Below are positions 1-6,644 of a stretch of DNA of 12,870 nt, piece by piece; position 1 is the first letter of the stretch, and each line of letters begins with the position of its first letter. Location of the stretch: positions 1-12,870 of the forward strand of contig JAJBTP010000222.1 in assembly GCA_020860805.1 (NCBI GenBank), given 5' to 3'. This stretch comes from Tannerellaceae bacterium (GTDB lineage Bacteria; Bacteroidota; Bacteroidia; Bacteroidales; Tannerellaceae). The notes below the pieces were generated by a model that saw only the letters and a list, made by a program, of their open reading frames with translations, did no database searches and was not told where the DNA came from. The translations under genes were made by a program, and so were the position numbers.

Positions 1-36
1 GTCACATAAATGTTTACGAAAAAAGAACCTTTTTAG

Positions 37-65
37 CTACCTGAACGGTTATCTTTATCAGGTAG
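37..65. other. Hairpin just upstream of the murG promoter
   Basis: Arms CTACCTGA (37-44) and TCAGGTAG (58-65) are perfectly complementary over 8 bp with a 13-nt loop. The hairpin lies directly before the TAGTTTTG promoter box. It could end transcription from the gene upstream of the window (ftsW would be expected there) or act as an operator. There is no clear T-tract after it, so a simple intrinsic terminator is not well supported. Confidence 0.45.
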
Positions 66-71
66 AATAAT

Positions 72-79
72 TAGTTTTG
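72..79 (+). promoter_or_regulatory. Bacteroidota-type -7 box upstream of murG
   Basis: TAGTTTTG matches the Bacteroidota -7 consensus TAnnTTTG exactly. It would start transcription near position 85, about 11 nt before the GTG start of murG. No good TTG -33 element is seen at the usual spacing. It would give murG-murC-ftsQ a promoter of their own inside the division cluster. Confidence 0.5.
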
Positions 80-95
80 TACAAAAAGAAACACC

Positions 96-1199
96 GTGTC
101 AAAGAAGTATAGAATGATAATCAGCGGAGGCGGTACAGGAGGACATATCTTCCCGGCGATATCTATCGCAAACGCATTCCGCCAACGTTTTCCGGATGCG
201 GAAATTTTATTTGTCGGAGCAGAAGACCGGATGGAAATGGAGAAAGTCCCTGCTGCCGGCTATTCAATTGTAGGACTTCCGGTTAGCGGCTTTGACAGAA
301 GTAATATTTTAAAAAACTTTAAAGTAATAGGACGGTTAATTAAAAGTCTCCGGCTGGCAGGGAAAACAATCCGGGATTTTCAACCGGATATTGCTGTCGG
401 TGTAGGTGGATATGCCAGTGGTCCCACTTTATGGATGGCTGCCCGGCAAAGTGTTCCCACACTGTTACAGGAACAAAACTCATTTGCCGGTGTAACCAAC
501 AAATTACTGGCTAAAAAAGCACGGAAAATATGTGTCGCCTATGAAGGCATGGAAAGATTCTTCCCGGCAGAAAAAATTGTTTTAACCGGAAACCCGGTAC
601 GGGGTGACCTGACAGCCGGTGAAAATAAACGGGAAGAGGCTTTGCGATATTTCGGACTCAGACCGGATAAAAAAACAGTTTTAGTAGTCGGGGGGAGCCT
701 GGGAGCACGAACCATCAACCAAAGCATTGAAAAAGGATTAAAAGAGATTGTTGCCTCCGGAGTACAGTTTATCTGGCAGACCGGACGTTATTACCAGGAA
801 GATGCCCGGAAAGCGCTGGCTGAATTTCCGGATGCCCCGGTATGGTGCTCCGATTTCATTACCCGGATGGATTATGCATATGCTGCAGCCGATCTGGTTA
901 TTTCCCGTGCCGGAGCCAGTTCTATTTCCGAATTATGCATTCTGGGTAAAGCTGTGATACTGGTACCCTCGCCGAATGTTTCAGAAGACCACCAAACACA
1001 AAATGCGTTGGCCCTGGTAAGAAAAGAAGCAGCTATTCTGGTTACTGATAAAGAGGCCGTACAGGAATTAGTTCCAAAAGCTTTGGAGATTGTTAAAGAT
1101 GATATCCACCTAAAACAACTTACCGAAAATATCAGTACCTTAGCCCAGCGTAACAGCGCAGAACGTATTGTAGATGAGATTTGCAGGATTATAGAATAG
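96..1199 (+). CDS. murG: MurG, lipid II-forming GlcNAc transferase
   Basis: This is undecaprenyldiphospho-muramoylpentapeptide beta-N-acetylglucosaminyltransferase. It adds GlcNAc from UDP-GlcNAc to lipid I, making lipid II at the cytoplasmic face of the inner membrane. The 367 residues have the usual length and GT-B layout. The glycine-rich loop GGGTGGHIFPA is at residues 11-21, a GVGGYASGP segment is at 102-110, the second-domain loop GGSLGARTIN is at 199-208, and the UDP-GlcNAc site SRAGASSISEL is at 270-280. The start is GTG; an internal ATG lies at residue 7, but the upstream start keeps a normal N-terminus. murC follows after 3 bp, so the two are surely co-transcribed. A promoter-like box is at 72-79. 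Confidence 0.96.
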   Translation: MSKKYRMIISGGGTGGHIFPAISIANAFRQRFPDAEILFVGAEDRMEMEKVPAAGYSIVGLPVSGFDRSNILKNFKVIGRLIKSLRLAGKTIRDFQPDIAVGVGGYASGPTLWMAARQSVPTLLQEQNSFAGVTNKLLAKKARKICVAYEGMERFFPAEKIVLTGNPVRGDLTAGENKREEALRYFGLRPDKKTVLVVGGSLGARTINQSIEKGLKEIVASGVQFIWQTGRYYQEDARKALAEFPDAPVWCSDFITRMDYAYAAADLVISRAGASSISELCILGKAVILVPSPNVSEDHQTQNALALVRKEAAILVTDKEAVQELVPKALEIVKDDIHLKQLTENISTLAQRNSAERIVDEICRIIE

Positions 1200-1202
1200 A
1201 AT

Positions 1203-2576
1203 ATGGAACCAGAGAAGATAAAAGCAGTTTATTTTGTAGGAGCCGGTGGTATTGGGATGAGTGCCTTAATCCGTTACTATCTTTCCAAAGGGAAAAAGGT
1301 AGGAGGATATGATAAAACACCTTCTGCACTAACAGAGCAATTGATAGAAGAAGGAGCCGAAATCCATTATGAGGATGATGCAAAATTGATACCTGCTGTT
1401 TATCTTGACCCTGCTACCACATTAATTGTGTACACACCTGCTGTTCCGGATAGTCATACGGAATTAAATTATTTTCGTTCCAACGGATTTACCATCCTCA
1501 AAAGAGCCCAGGTACTGGGTGAAATTACCCATGAATCCAAAGGTCTCTGTATTGCAGGAACCCATGGTAAAACCACTACTTCATCCATGATAGCCCATCT
1601 GCTGAAACAATCCCATGTAGATTGTAATGCTTTTCTGGGTGGTATTTTAAAGAATTACGATAGTAATCTTCTACTCTCTTCCACCTCTGACCTGACTGTT
1701 ATCGAAGCCGATGAATATGACAGGTCTTTCCACTGGTTATATCCTTACATGGCTGTTATTACTTCGGCAGACCCGGATCACCTGGATATCTATGGCACAC
1801 CGGAAGCTTACAGGGAATCCTTTGAGAAATTTACTTCTTTAACCCGTCCTGACGGTTGTCTCATCATGCGAAAAGGAATAGATATTACCCCCTGTTTACA
1901 GGCAGGTACCCAACTCTACACCTACTCGGCAACTGAAGGAGGAGATTTTCATGCAGACAATATACGGATAGCCAACGGAGAAATCTTATTTGATTTCATA
2001 GGACCGGATATAACTATCCGGGATATTCCGTTAGGAGTACCGGTCAAAGTAAATATCGAAAATGGTATTGCAGCCATGGCTACCGGCCACCTGAACGGAA
2101 TGACACCCGAAGAACTAAAAAGAGGAATGGCCACTTTTGCCGGACCTAAACGACGTTTCGATTTTTATCTGAAAAGAGAAGACATCGTTCTGATTGATGA
2201 TTATGCACACCATCCGGCAGAACTACGGGAAAGTATCCTTTCCGTGAAAGAACTTTATACCGGGAAAAAAGTAACCGGGATATTCCAGCCTCATCTGTAT
2301 TCACGGACCCGGGACTTTGCACCAGAGTTTGCAGAAAGTCTATCGCTGCTGGACGAAATCATCCTGCTGGATATTTATCCGGCACGTGAAGAACCTATTC
2401 CGGGCGTAACCTCGCAACTTATTTTTGATCAGATAACGATACCCAATAAAACCCTCTGCCCCAAAGAAGAACTATTACCACTACTACGTAAAGGTTCTTA
2501 TGGAGTAGTATTAATGGCCGGAGCAGGCGATATAGACCGGCTTGTAGAACCTGTTAAACAATTGTTAGAAAAGTGA
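1203..2576 (+). CDS. murC: MurC, UDP-N-acetylmuramate--L-alanine ligase
   Basis: MurC is the first of the cytoplasmic ATP-dependent Mur ligases and joins L-alanine to UDP-MurNAc. The 457 residues match the family length. The N-terminal Rossmann-like UDP-MurNAc domain carries GAGGIGMS (13-20). The central ATPase domain has the P-loop GTHGKTTT (119-126) and the EADEYDRSF segment (168-176). The C-terminal domain has the MurC signatures DDYAHHP (332-338) and FQPHLYSRT (361-369), which separate MurC from MurD, MurE and MurF. The ATG lies 3 bp after the murG stop. The stop overlaps the ftsQ start in a GTGA, which suggests translational coupling. Confidence 0.97.
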   Translation: MEPEKIKAVYFVGAGGIGMSALIRYYLSKGKKVGGYDKTPSALTEQLIEEGAEIHYEDDAKLIPAVYLDPATTLIVYTPAVPDSHTELNYFRSNGFTILKRAQVLGEITHESKGLCIAGTHGKTTTSSMIAHLLKQSHVDCNAFLGGILKNYDSNLLLSSTSDLTVIEADEYDRSFHWLYPYMAVITSADPDHLDIYGTPEAYRESFEKFTSLTRPDGCLIMRKGIDITPCLQAGTQLYTYSATEGGDFHADNIRIANGEILFDFIGPDITIRDIPLGVPVKVNIENGIAAMATGHLNGMTPEELKRGMATFAGPKRRFDFYLKREDIVLIDDYAHHPAELRESILSVKELYTGKKVTGIFQPHLYSRTRDFAPEFAESLSLLDEIILLDIYPAREEPIPGVTSQLIFDQITIPNKTLCPKEELLPLLRKGSYGVVLMAGAGDIDRLVEPVKQLLEK

Positions 2577-3307
2577 CACTACGCATCATCTCTGTTATTA
2601 TAGCAGTCATTCTGTGCTGTTATCTGGTTTTTGTCTCCTTTTTTTTCCGGAAGGCAGACCAGGAACACATCTGCGACAACCTGATTGTTTTAGTAAAAGA
2701 TAGTCTGGATAAACATTTCGTAACGCAGCAGGATTTGATTTCAATACTCCGGAAAGCAGAATTAAATCCTATAGGAAAACCTTTGTCAGCTATCCGGACA
2801 GACCAGGTTGAAGAAGAATTGTTAAGAAATGAGATGATAGCACAGGTAGAAGCTTACAAAACCCCGGCTGGTTCCATCAAGCTGGAAGTAAAACAAAAAG
2901 CCCCTCTCCTACGGATAATTACCGCACAAGGTAGTAATTACTATGTTGATAACATGGGAAGCACCATGCCTATCAGTCGCAAATATGCGGCCCATGTACC
3001 TGTAGCGACCGGTTATATTACAAAAGAAATGGCAACCGGCGAACTGTATCAGTTTGCTCTCTTTTTAAAGAAAAATGATTTCTGGCAGTCCCAGATAGAA
3101 CAGATATATGTACAACCAACCGGCGAAATCACATTGATACCCAAAGTGGGTGACCACCGGATATTATTAGGGACATTTGAAAACTACCAGGAAAAACTGG
3201 ATAATCTTCAGGTATTTTATGAACAAGCAATTCCTAAAGTAGGTTGGGATAAGTACAGTACAATCAACCTGAAATTTAAAGACCAGATTGTTTGTACTAA
3301 AAAATAA
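2573..3307 (+). CDS. ftsQ: FtsQ/DivIB-type cell division protein
   Basis: This is the divisome protein that links early and late division factors, a bitopic inner-membrane protein with a periplasmic body. The 244 residues show a very short cytoplasmic tail (about 4 residues), one transmembrane helix at about 5-27, then a periplasmic alpha/beta region with a POTRA-like stretch at about 34-110 (KHFVTQQDLISIL) and a beta-rich remainder. Sequence conservation is low, as is normal for FtsQ, so the call rests on topology, size and position directly behind murC. The GTG start overlaps the murC stop by 4 bp. In most Bacteroidales ftsA and ftsZ come next; here a convergent unrelated gene follows instead. 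Confidence 0.88.
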   Translation: MTLRIISVIIAVILCCYLVFVSFFFRKADQEHICDNLIVLVKDSLDKHFVTQQDLISILRKAELNPIGKPLSAIRTDQVEEELLRNEMIAQVEAYKTPAGSIKLEVKQKAPLLRIITAQGSNYYVDNMGSTMPISRKYAAHVPVATGYITKEMATGELYQFALFLKKNDFWQSQIEQIYVQPTGEITLIPKVGDHRILLGTFENYQEKLDNLQVFYEQAIPKVGWDKYSTINLKFKDQIVCTKK

Positions 3308-3316
3308 TTCTGGTCC

Positions 3317-3370
3317 TTATTTCCGGCGTTGTTTTTCCCACTCTTCCGCAATTTCTTCTAACTGGCTATA
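3317..3370 (-). pseudogene. Orphaned C-terminal codons of the DUF3109 gene
   Basis: Directly behind the TAG of the DUF3109 gene (3371-3373) the same reading frame continues as YSQLEEIAEEWEKQRRK and ends in TAA at 3317-3319. The charged, helical composition is what one expects from the end of a protein and not from random AT-rich spacer. The TAA lies 9 bp from the convergent ftsQ stop, a normal spacing for an original gene end. I read this as the original 3' end, cut off by a nonsense mutation or a sequence error. Confidence 0.6.
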
Positions 3371-3901
3371 CTAACTTTCTCCGAACTTCCGGATTAAAGG
3401 AGTTTTCAGAAAACGGTATACCGGAACATTTTCTTTTTTGCCCAACAGGACAGCAGCTTTACAAACAGCAGCCCAACGGTCATAGTTAACAGCTCTATAC
3501 GTAGGATACTTCGCGATTCTTACCGGGTATAAATGACAGGATACCGGTTTACAATAATCTGTCTTACCGGCTCTATAGGCCTTCTCTATAGCACAGTGAC
3601 AAGTCCCGTCTGTATCATAACAGGTAAATACACAGTTTTTACCATCTACAATAGAAGTAACCAAATCCCCATCACTATCGATATAGGATACCCCCTGAAG
3701 TTTAATTACGACCTGTGCCTCCGGAGACAAATCGTCCCAGATAACAGGAAGAACCTTCTCCAGCTCATCCACTTCCTCTTCTTCCAAAGGAGCGCCCGAG
3801 TCCCCTTCTATACAACATTCACCTTTACACTGTCCAAGGTCACAAACAAATCGCTCCTCCAACAGGTCCAGGCTTACTAACGTATCATCTATTTGGATCA
3901 T
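3371..3901 (-). CDS. DUF3109 family cysteine-rich protein, probably C-terminally truncated
   Basis: This small cytoplasmic protein resembles the DUF3109 family, common in Bacteroidota and of unknown function. With the ATG at 3901 it has 176 residues and 11 cysteines: C20, C25, C29, C30 (in CDLGQCKGECCIEGD), C90, C94, C101, C103, C117, C122 and C147. The grouping suggests an iron-sulphur or zinc site, as in YkgJ-type proteins; this is inference. A TTG at 3922 would add seven residues, but they come from an arm of the neighbouring palindromic repeat, while MIQIDDTL is the typical family start. Right after the TAG stop the same frame stays open for 17 more codons to a TAA at 3317-3319 (YSQLEEIAEEWEKQRRK), which looks like the lost C-terminus. 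It lies downstream of gpmI on the same strand. Confidence 0.85.
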   Translation of the reverse strand: MIQIDDTLVSLDLLEERFVCDLGQCKGECCIEGDSGAPLEEEEVDELEKVLPVIWDDLSPEAQVVIKLQGVSYIDSDGDLVTSIVDGKNCVFTCYDTDGTCHCAIEKAYRAGKTDYCKPVSCHLYPVRIAKYPTYRAVNYDRWAAVCKAAVLLGKKENVPVYRFLKTPLIRKFGES

Positions 3902-3917
3902 AATTTTGTAAAAAGGA

Positions 3918-4005
3918 GTCAAAGAAGTTATCGTTCACTCTGCTCACTAAGGAGCGTAGCGAGCGATAACTTCTAAGTCCTTTCAGGGCTGATAACTCCT
4001 TTGAC
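3918..4005. repeat. Compound palindromic repeat between gpmI and the DUF3109 gene
   Basis: An 88-bp unit is bounded by GTCAAAG (3918-3924) and CTTTGAC (3999-4005). The left arm can pair in two ways. Locally, AGAAGTTATCG (3923-3933) pairs perfectly with CGATAACTTCT (3964-3974), and the stem continues inward to GCTC/GAGC around the loop ACTAAG (3946-3951), giving about 21 pairs in 23 positions. Over the whole unit, GTCAAAGAAGTTATC (3918-3932) pairs with GATAACTCCTTTGAC (3991-4005) with one mismatch. A third small hairpin, AGTCC/GGGCT, is at 3976-3990. Read on the minus strand the structure ends in a TTTTT run just before the DUF3109 start, so it may also terminate gpmI transcripts. It resembles a REP-type or MITE-like mobile palindrome. 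Confidence 0.75.
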
Positions 4006-4017
4006 TTCTATAAAGTA

Positions 4018-5541
4018 TTATTTTATCAACGATTTCCCTGTCATTTCCTCCGGTTGTTCCATACCCAGAATAGCCAGGATAGAAGGAGCAACGTCTGCCA
4101 GGATACCATTTTCCACTTTTGCTTCTTTGTTTTCTGTTACATATACAAAAGGTACAGGATTCAAAGAGTGAGCAGTATTAGGAGATCCATCTTCATTCAT
4201 TGCATTATCTGCATTTCCGTGGTCAGCAATGATAATCGTTTCATATCCATTTGCTTTAGCAGCTTCTACTGTATCACGCAGACACGCATCTACCGCTACT
4301 ACAGCTTTCTCAATTGCTTCATATATACCGGTATGTCCTACCATATCCCCATTTGCATAATTACAAACAATGAAATCATATTTGTTTTCATTGATAGCAG
4401 CCACCAGTTTCTCACTTACTTCATAAGCACTCATCTCCGGTTTCAGGTCATAAGTAGCTACTTTCGGAGAAGGCACCAGAATACGCTCTTCTCCATCAAA
4501 CGGAGTTTCACGTCCTCCATTAAAGAAGAATGTCACGTGTGCATATTTTTCTGTCTCTGCAATATGAAGCTGTTCTTTTCCGGATGCAGCCAGATACTCA
4601 CCTAAAGTATTGTTAACATTATCTTTGTCAAAAAGAATATGTACCCCTTTGAAGCTTGCATCATAAGGAGTCATACAATAGAACTGTAAGCCTGGAATAG
4701 TAGTCATACCTGCTTCCGGCATATCCTGTTGAGTCAATACAACAGTCAGTTCTTTCGCACGGTCATTCCGGTAGTTAAAGAAGATAACCACATCTCCTTC
4801 TTCAATTACAGCAACCGGTTTACCGTTTTCTACATGTACAATCGGTTTAATAAATTCGTCCGTTACCCCTTCAGCATAGGATTCCTCCACAGCCTTCACC
4901 ATGCACTCTGCCGGTTTACCTGTACCTTTTGCCAACAGGTCATACGCTTCTTTTACACGCTCCCAACGTTTGTCACGATCCATCGCATAGTAACGACCGA
5001 TGATAGAAGCGATTTTTCCACCTGATGTCTGTAAATGCTGTTCGAGTTGTTCTATAAATCCTTTACCGCTTTTAGGGTCCGTATCCCGGCCATCCATAAA
5101 GCAGTGTACATACGACTTGGAAATCCCATATTCTTTCGCAATATCCGTCAGTTTCATAAGGTGTTCCAGTGAACTGTGTACACCACCGTCTGACACCAAT
5201 CCCAGGAAATGGATTTGTTTATTATTTTCTTTAGCGTAACTATAAGCACTTTTAATCTGGGGATTATCCAGAATAGAGTTATCACGGCAGGCAATATTAA
5301 TTTTTACCAAATCCTGATAAACCACACGGCCGGCGCCTATATTAAGATGTCCTACCTCAGAGTTTCCCATTTGTCCGTCAGGCAAACCTACATTTTCTCC
5401 GGAAGCCTGTAATTGTGAATTCGGATAATTCTCAATCAGGTAATCCCAGTAAGGAGTGGGTGTGTTATAAATCACATCATTTTTTCCTTTACTACCGATA
5501 CCCCAACCATCACAAATAATTAAGAGTGCTTTCTTGCTCAT
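4018..5541 (-). CDS. gpmI: GpmI, cofactor-independent phosphoglycerate mutase
   Basis: This enzyme interconverts 3- and 2-phosphoglycerate in glycolysis and gluconeogenesis in the cytoplasm and normally needs two Mn2+ ions. With the ATG at 5541 it has 507 residues, the family length. Landmarks are the metal ligand D11 in CDGWG, the phosphoserine nucleophile S61 in GQMGNSEVGHLN, the substrate-binding DGRDTDPKSG and GRYYAMDRDKRW segments, and the C-terminal metal sites NYANGDMVGHTG, ADHGNADNA and AHSLNPVP. The frame is open to 5607, but the extra 22 residues are unlike the family and contain the gene's own promoter box (5588-5595), so the later ATG is chosen. The palindromic element at 3918-4005 lies downstream. 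Confidence 0.96.
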   Translation of the reverse strand: MSKKALLIICDGWGIGSKGKNDVIYNTPTPYWDYLIENYPNSQLQASGENVGLPDGQMGNSEVGHLNIGAGRVVYQDLVKINIACRDNSILDNPQIKSAYSYAKENNKQIHFLGLVSDGGVHSSLEHLMKLTDIAKEYGISKSYVHCFMDGRDTDPKSGKGFIEQLEQHLQTSGGKIASIIGRYYAMDRDKRWERVKEAYDLLAKGTGKPAECMVKAVEESYAEGVTDEFIKPIVHVENGKPVAVIEEGDVVIFFNYRNDRAKELTVVLTQQDMPEAGMTTIPGLQFYCMTPYDASFKGVHILFDKDNVNNTLGEYLAASGKEQLHIAETEKYAHVTFFFNGGRETPFDGEERILVPSPKVATYDLKPEMSAYEVSEKLVAAINENKYDFIVCNYANGDMVGHTGIYEAIEKAVVAVDACLRDTVEAAKANGYETIIIADHGNADNAMNEDGSPNTAHSLNPVPFVYVTENKEAKVENGILADVAPSILAILGMEQPEEMTGKSLIK

Positions 5542-5587
5542 GTTCGAATTCTTATGTTGTTTATATTTGTTTTTACAAAAAGCAGTG

Positions 5588-5595
5588 CAAAGATA
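5588..5595 (-). promoter_or_regulatory. Promoter -7 box of gpmI
   Basis: On the minus strand this reads TATCTTTG, a perfect TAnnTTTG box followed by CA. Transcription would start near 5581, leaving a leader of about 40 nt before the ATG at 5541. An ATG trimer sits where the TTG -33 element should be, 19 bp upstream. This placement rules out the longer gpmI frame starting at 5607. Confidence 0.7.
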
Positions 5596-5631
5596 AGTAT
5601 TTCCCATGTAATATCATTTGATGAAATCTAT

Positions 5632-5639
5632 TACTTTTG
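5632..5639 (+). promoter_or_regulatory. Promoter -7 box of the YgjP-like peptidase gene
   Basis: TACTTTTG matches TAnnTTTG exactly. The predicted transcription start, near 5645, falls within a few bases of the ATG at 5648, so the mRNA would be leaderless or nearly so. No convincing -33 element is seen. It is divergent from the gpmI box 36 bp away. Confidence 0.5.
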
Positions 5640-5647
5640 TAGCCGGA

Positions 5648-6346
5648 ATGGAAAAGAAAATAGAAGATAAAGTTTTAGGAACCATTACTGTGCGCACTCA
5701 CCCACGAGCTAAACATTATACACTCCGGATTTCTAACGGAAGTATCTATGCAACCATGCCTCCCGGTGGAAATGAGAAACGGATGTTTACTTTCATAGAA
5801 GAAAAACGGGAAGCCCTGCAGAATATTATTCAGGTTAAACAACTCAAGCGTCTTTTCTGGGACGAAACCTCATCCAATCAATATACAACATTCCGCTTAC
5901 ACATCTTCCGGACAGAACGGGATAATTTCTATATGAAGCTGGATAAAGAAGTCCTTCACATCGCATGTCCTGAGCATACAGACTTTAGGGATAACCGGGT
6001 ACAGGAGATAATTCAAAATATAATTGACAAGGCGTTACGGCATGAAGCCAAACGTTTATTACCGGAACGGATTGATTGGCTTGCCAAACAGCACAGCTTT
6101 ATTTACCGGCAGGTAAAAATCAACAAAAGTAAATCCCGTTGGGGCAGTTGCAATGTAAAAAAGGACATCAATTTATCTTTATCACTCATGACACTCCCAT
6201 GGCATTTAATTGATTACGTTTTATTGCATGAACTTTGTCACACTGTCGTGCTCAATCACAGTGACCGCTTTTGGCAGCTGATGGATAAAGTAACTAACAG
6301 CCAGGCAAAAGCCCTCCGTAAAGAATTAAAAAGCCAGACGATTTAA
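5648..6346 (+). CDS. YgjP-like zinc metallopeptidase (M48/DUF45 group)
   Basis: This is a predicted cytoplasmic zinc metallopeptidase of the YgjP/WLM type; substrates are unknown. With the ATG at 5648 it has 232 residues. The N-terminal beta domain has the usual opening, with VRTHPRAKHYTLRI near residues 15-28. The C-terminal catalytic part has SRWGSCN (163-169), then INLSLSLMTLPWHLIDYVL, the zinc site HELCH (H194, E195, H198), and the third ligand region NHSDRFW (203-209). All catalytic positions are intact. The frame opens at 5618, but those ten extra residues include the promoter box at 5632-5639, and family members start near this ATG. It is divergent from gpmI; the 365-bp gap to fumC suggests it is transcribed alone. 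Confidence 0.9.
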   Translation: MEKKIEDKVLGTITVRTHPRAKHYTLRISNGSIYATMPPGGNEKRMFTFIEEKREALQNIIQVKQLKRLFWDETSSNQYTTFRLHIFRTERDNFYMKLDKEVLHIACPEHTDFRDNRVQEIIQNIIDKALRHEAKRLLPERIDWLAKQHSFIYRQVKINKSKSRWGSCNVKKDINLSLSLMTLPWHLIDYVLLHELCHTVVLNHSDRFWQLMDKVTNSQAKALRKELKSQTI

Positions 6347-6368
6347 CCCATACTCATTCTCCTTTATC

Positions 6369-6384
6369 CTGTAAACTTTCTTTA
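6369..6384 (+). repeat. Direct repeat CTGTAAACTTT, left copy
   Basis: CTGTAAACTTTCTTTA here recurs as CTGTAAACTTTTTTA at 6630-6644, differing by one missing C. The two copies bracket about 245 bp that hold the palindrome cluster. They could be target-site or recombination footprints of an inserted element, or chance similarity in AT-rich DNA. Confidence 0.45.
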
Positions 6385-6449
6385 CTTTTAATACGTTCTA
6401 TTCTATAAAAGAATACGCGTATCCGGTAAAAAGATCGTATCAAAGCTAC

Positions 6450-6469
6450 CGTATACCAGCCGGTATACG
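6450..6469. repeat. Palindrome copy 1 (CGTATACC-N4-GGTATACG)
   Basis: Perfect 8-bp arms CGTATACC and GGTATACG surround the spacer AGCC. A second copy with spacer AGTT lies at 6514-6533, 64 bp further on. Two near-identical short palindromes upstream of a gene are typical of binding sites for a dimeric regulator, with fumC as the likely target; alternatively they are parts of a structured RNA or a mobile element. Confidence 0.7.
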
Positions 6470-6513
6470 AGCAGCTCCCATTGGAATACGACGGGAACAC
6501 ATTGGAATCCCAT

Positions 6514-6533
6514 CGTATACCAGTTGGTATACG
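6514..6533. repeat. Palindrome copy 2 (CGTATACC-N4-GGTATACG)
   Basis: This is the second copy of the palindrome at 6450-6469: identical 8-bp arms, central spacer AGTT instead of AGCC. Its left arm can also pair with an upstream segment (6482-6496) in a 13-of-15 bp stem with an 11-nt loop, so the two folds exclude each other. Confidence 0.7.
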
Positions 6534-6629
6534 AAGAAAAGGATACATTCTATCAGAAGTAAGGGTATATTCTTTCGTTCCATAGGTGCTATACAAAAGA
6601 AAGACATACTATGCTTTTTCAAATCCATT

Positions 6630-6644
6630 CTGTAAACTTTTTTA
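6630..6644 (+). repeat. Direct repeat CTGTAAACTTT, right copy
   Basis: Right-hand copy of the 15-16 bp direct repeat that brackets the palindrome cluster. It runs into the first of two TTTTAGTGA copies (6640-6648 and 6661-6669), which are exactly 21 bp apart. Confidence 0.45.

Noticed and set aside
2..70. Open 22-codon frame ending in TAA, possibly the end of ftsW
   Set aside because: Too short to recognise, and a 23-codon open stretch occurs often by chance; another frame has an early TAA at 7-9 that would serve equally well as a gene end.
98..113. GTCAAAGAAGT at the start of murG also occurs in the palindromic repeat at 3918-3928, each after a TTTTGTA stretch
   Set aside because: An 11-base match is expected by chance in a window of this size, and TTTTGTA is part of the common promoter motif; in murG the bases are ordinary codons.
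3901..3908. TAATTTTG on the plus strand, a perfect -7 box
   Set aside because: It points into the palindromic repeat and the 3' end of gpmI with no plus-strand gene to serve, so it is probably a chance match or at most an antisense start.
3902..3922. TTG start extending the DUF3109 protein by seven residues
   Set aside because: The extension is encoded in the repeat arm, and the typical family N-terminus MIQIDDTL begins at the ATG at 3901.
4054..5412. Several plus-strand open frames inside gpmI
   Set aside because: They are antisense shadows of a strongly conserved gene and rich in I, F, C, S and Y, as expected from the complement of its codons.
6413..6533. CRISPR-like or integron-like array
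   Set aside because: Only two 20-bp palindromic copies exist, with no regular spacers, leader or associated genes.
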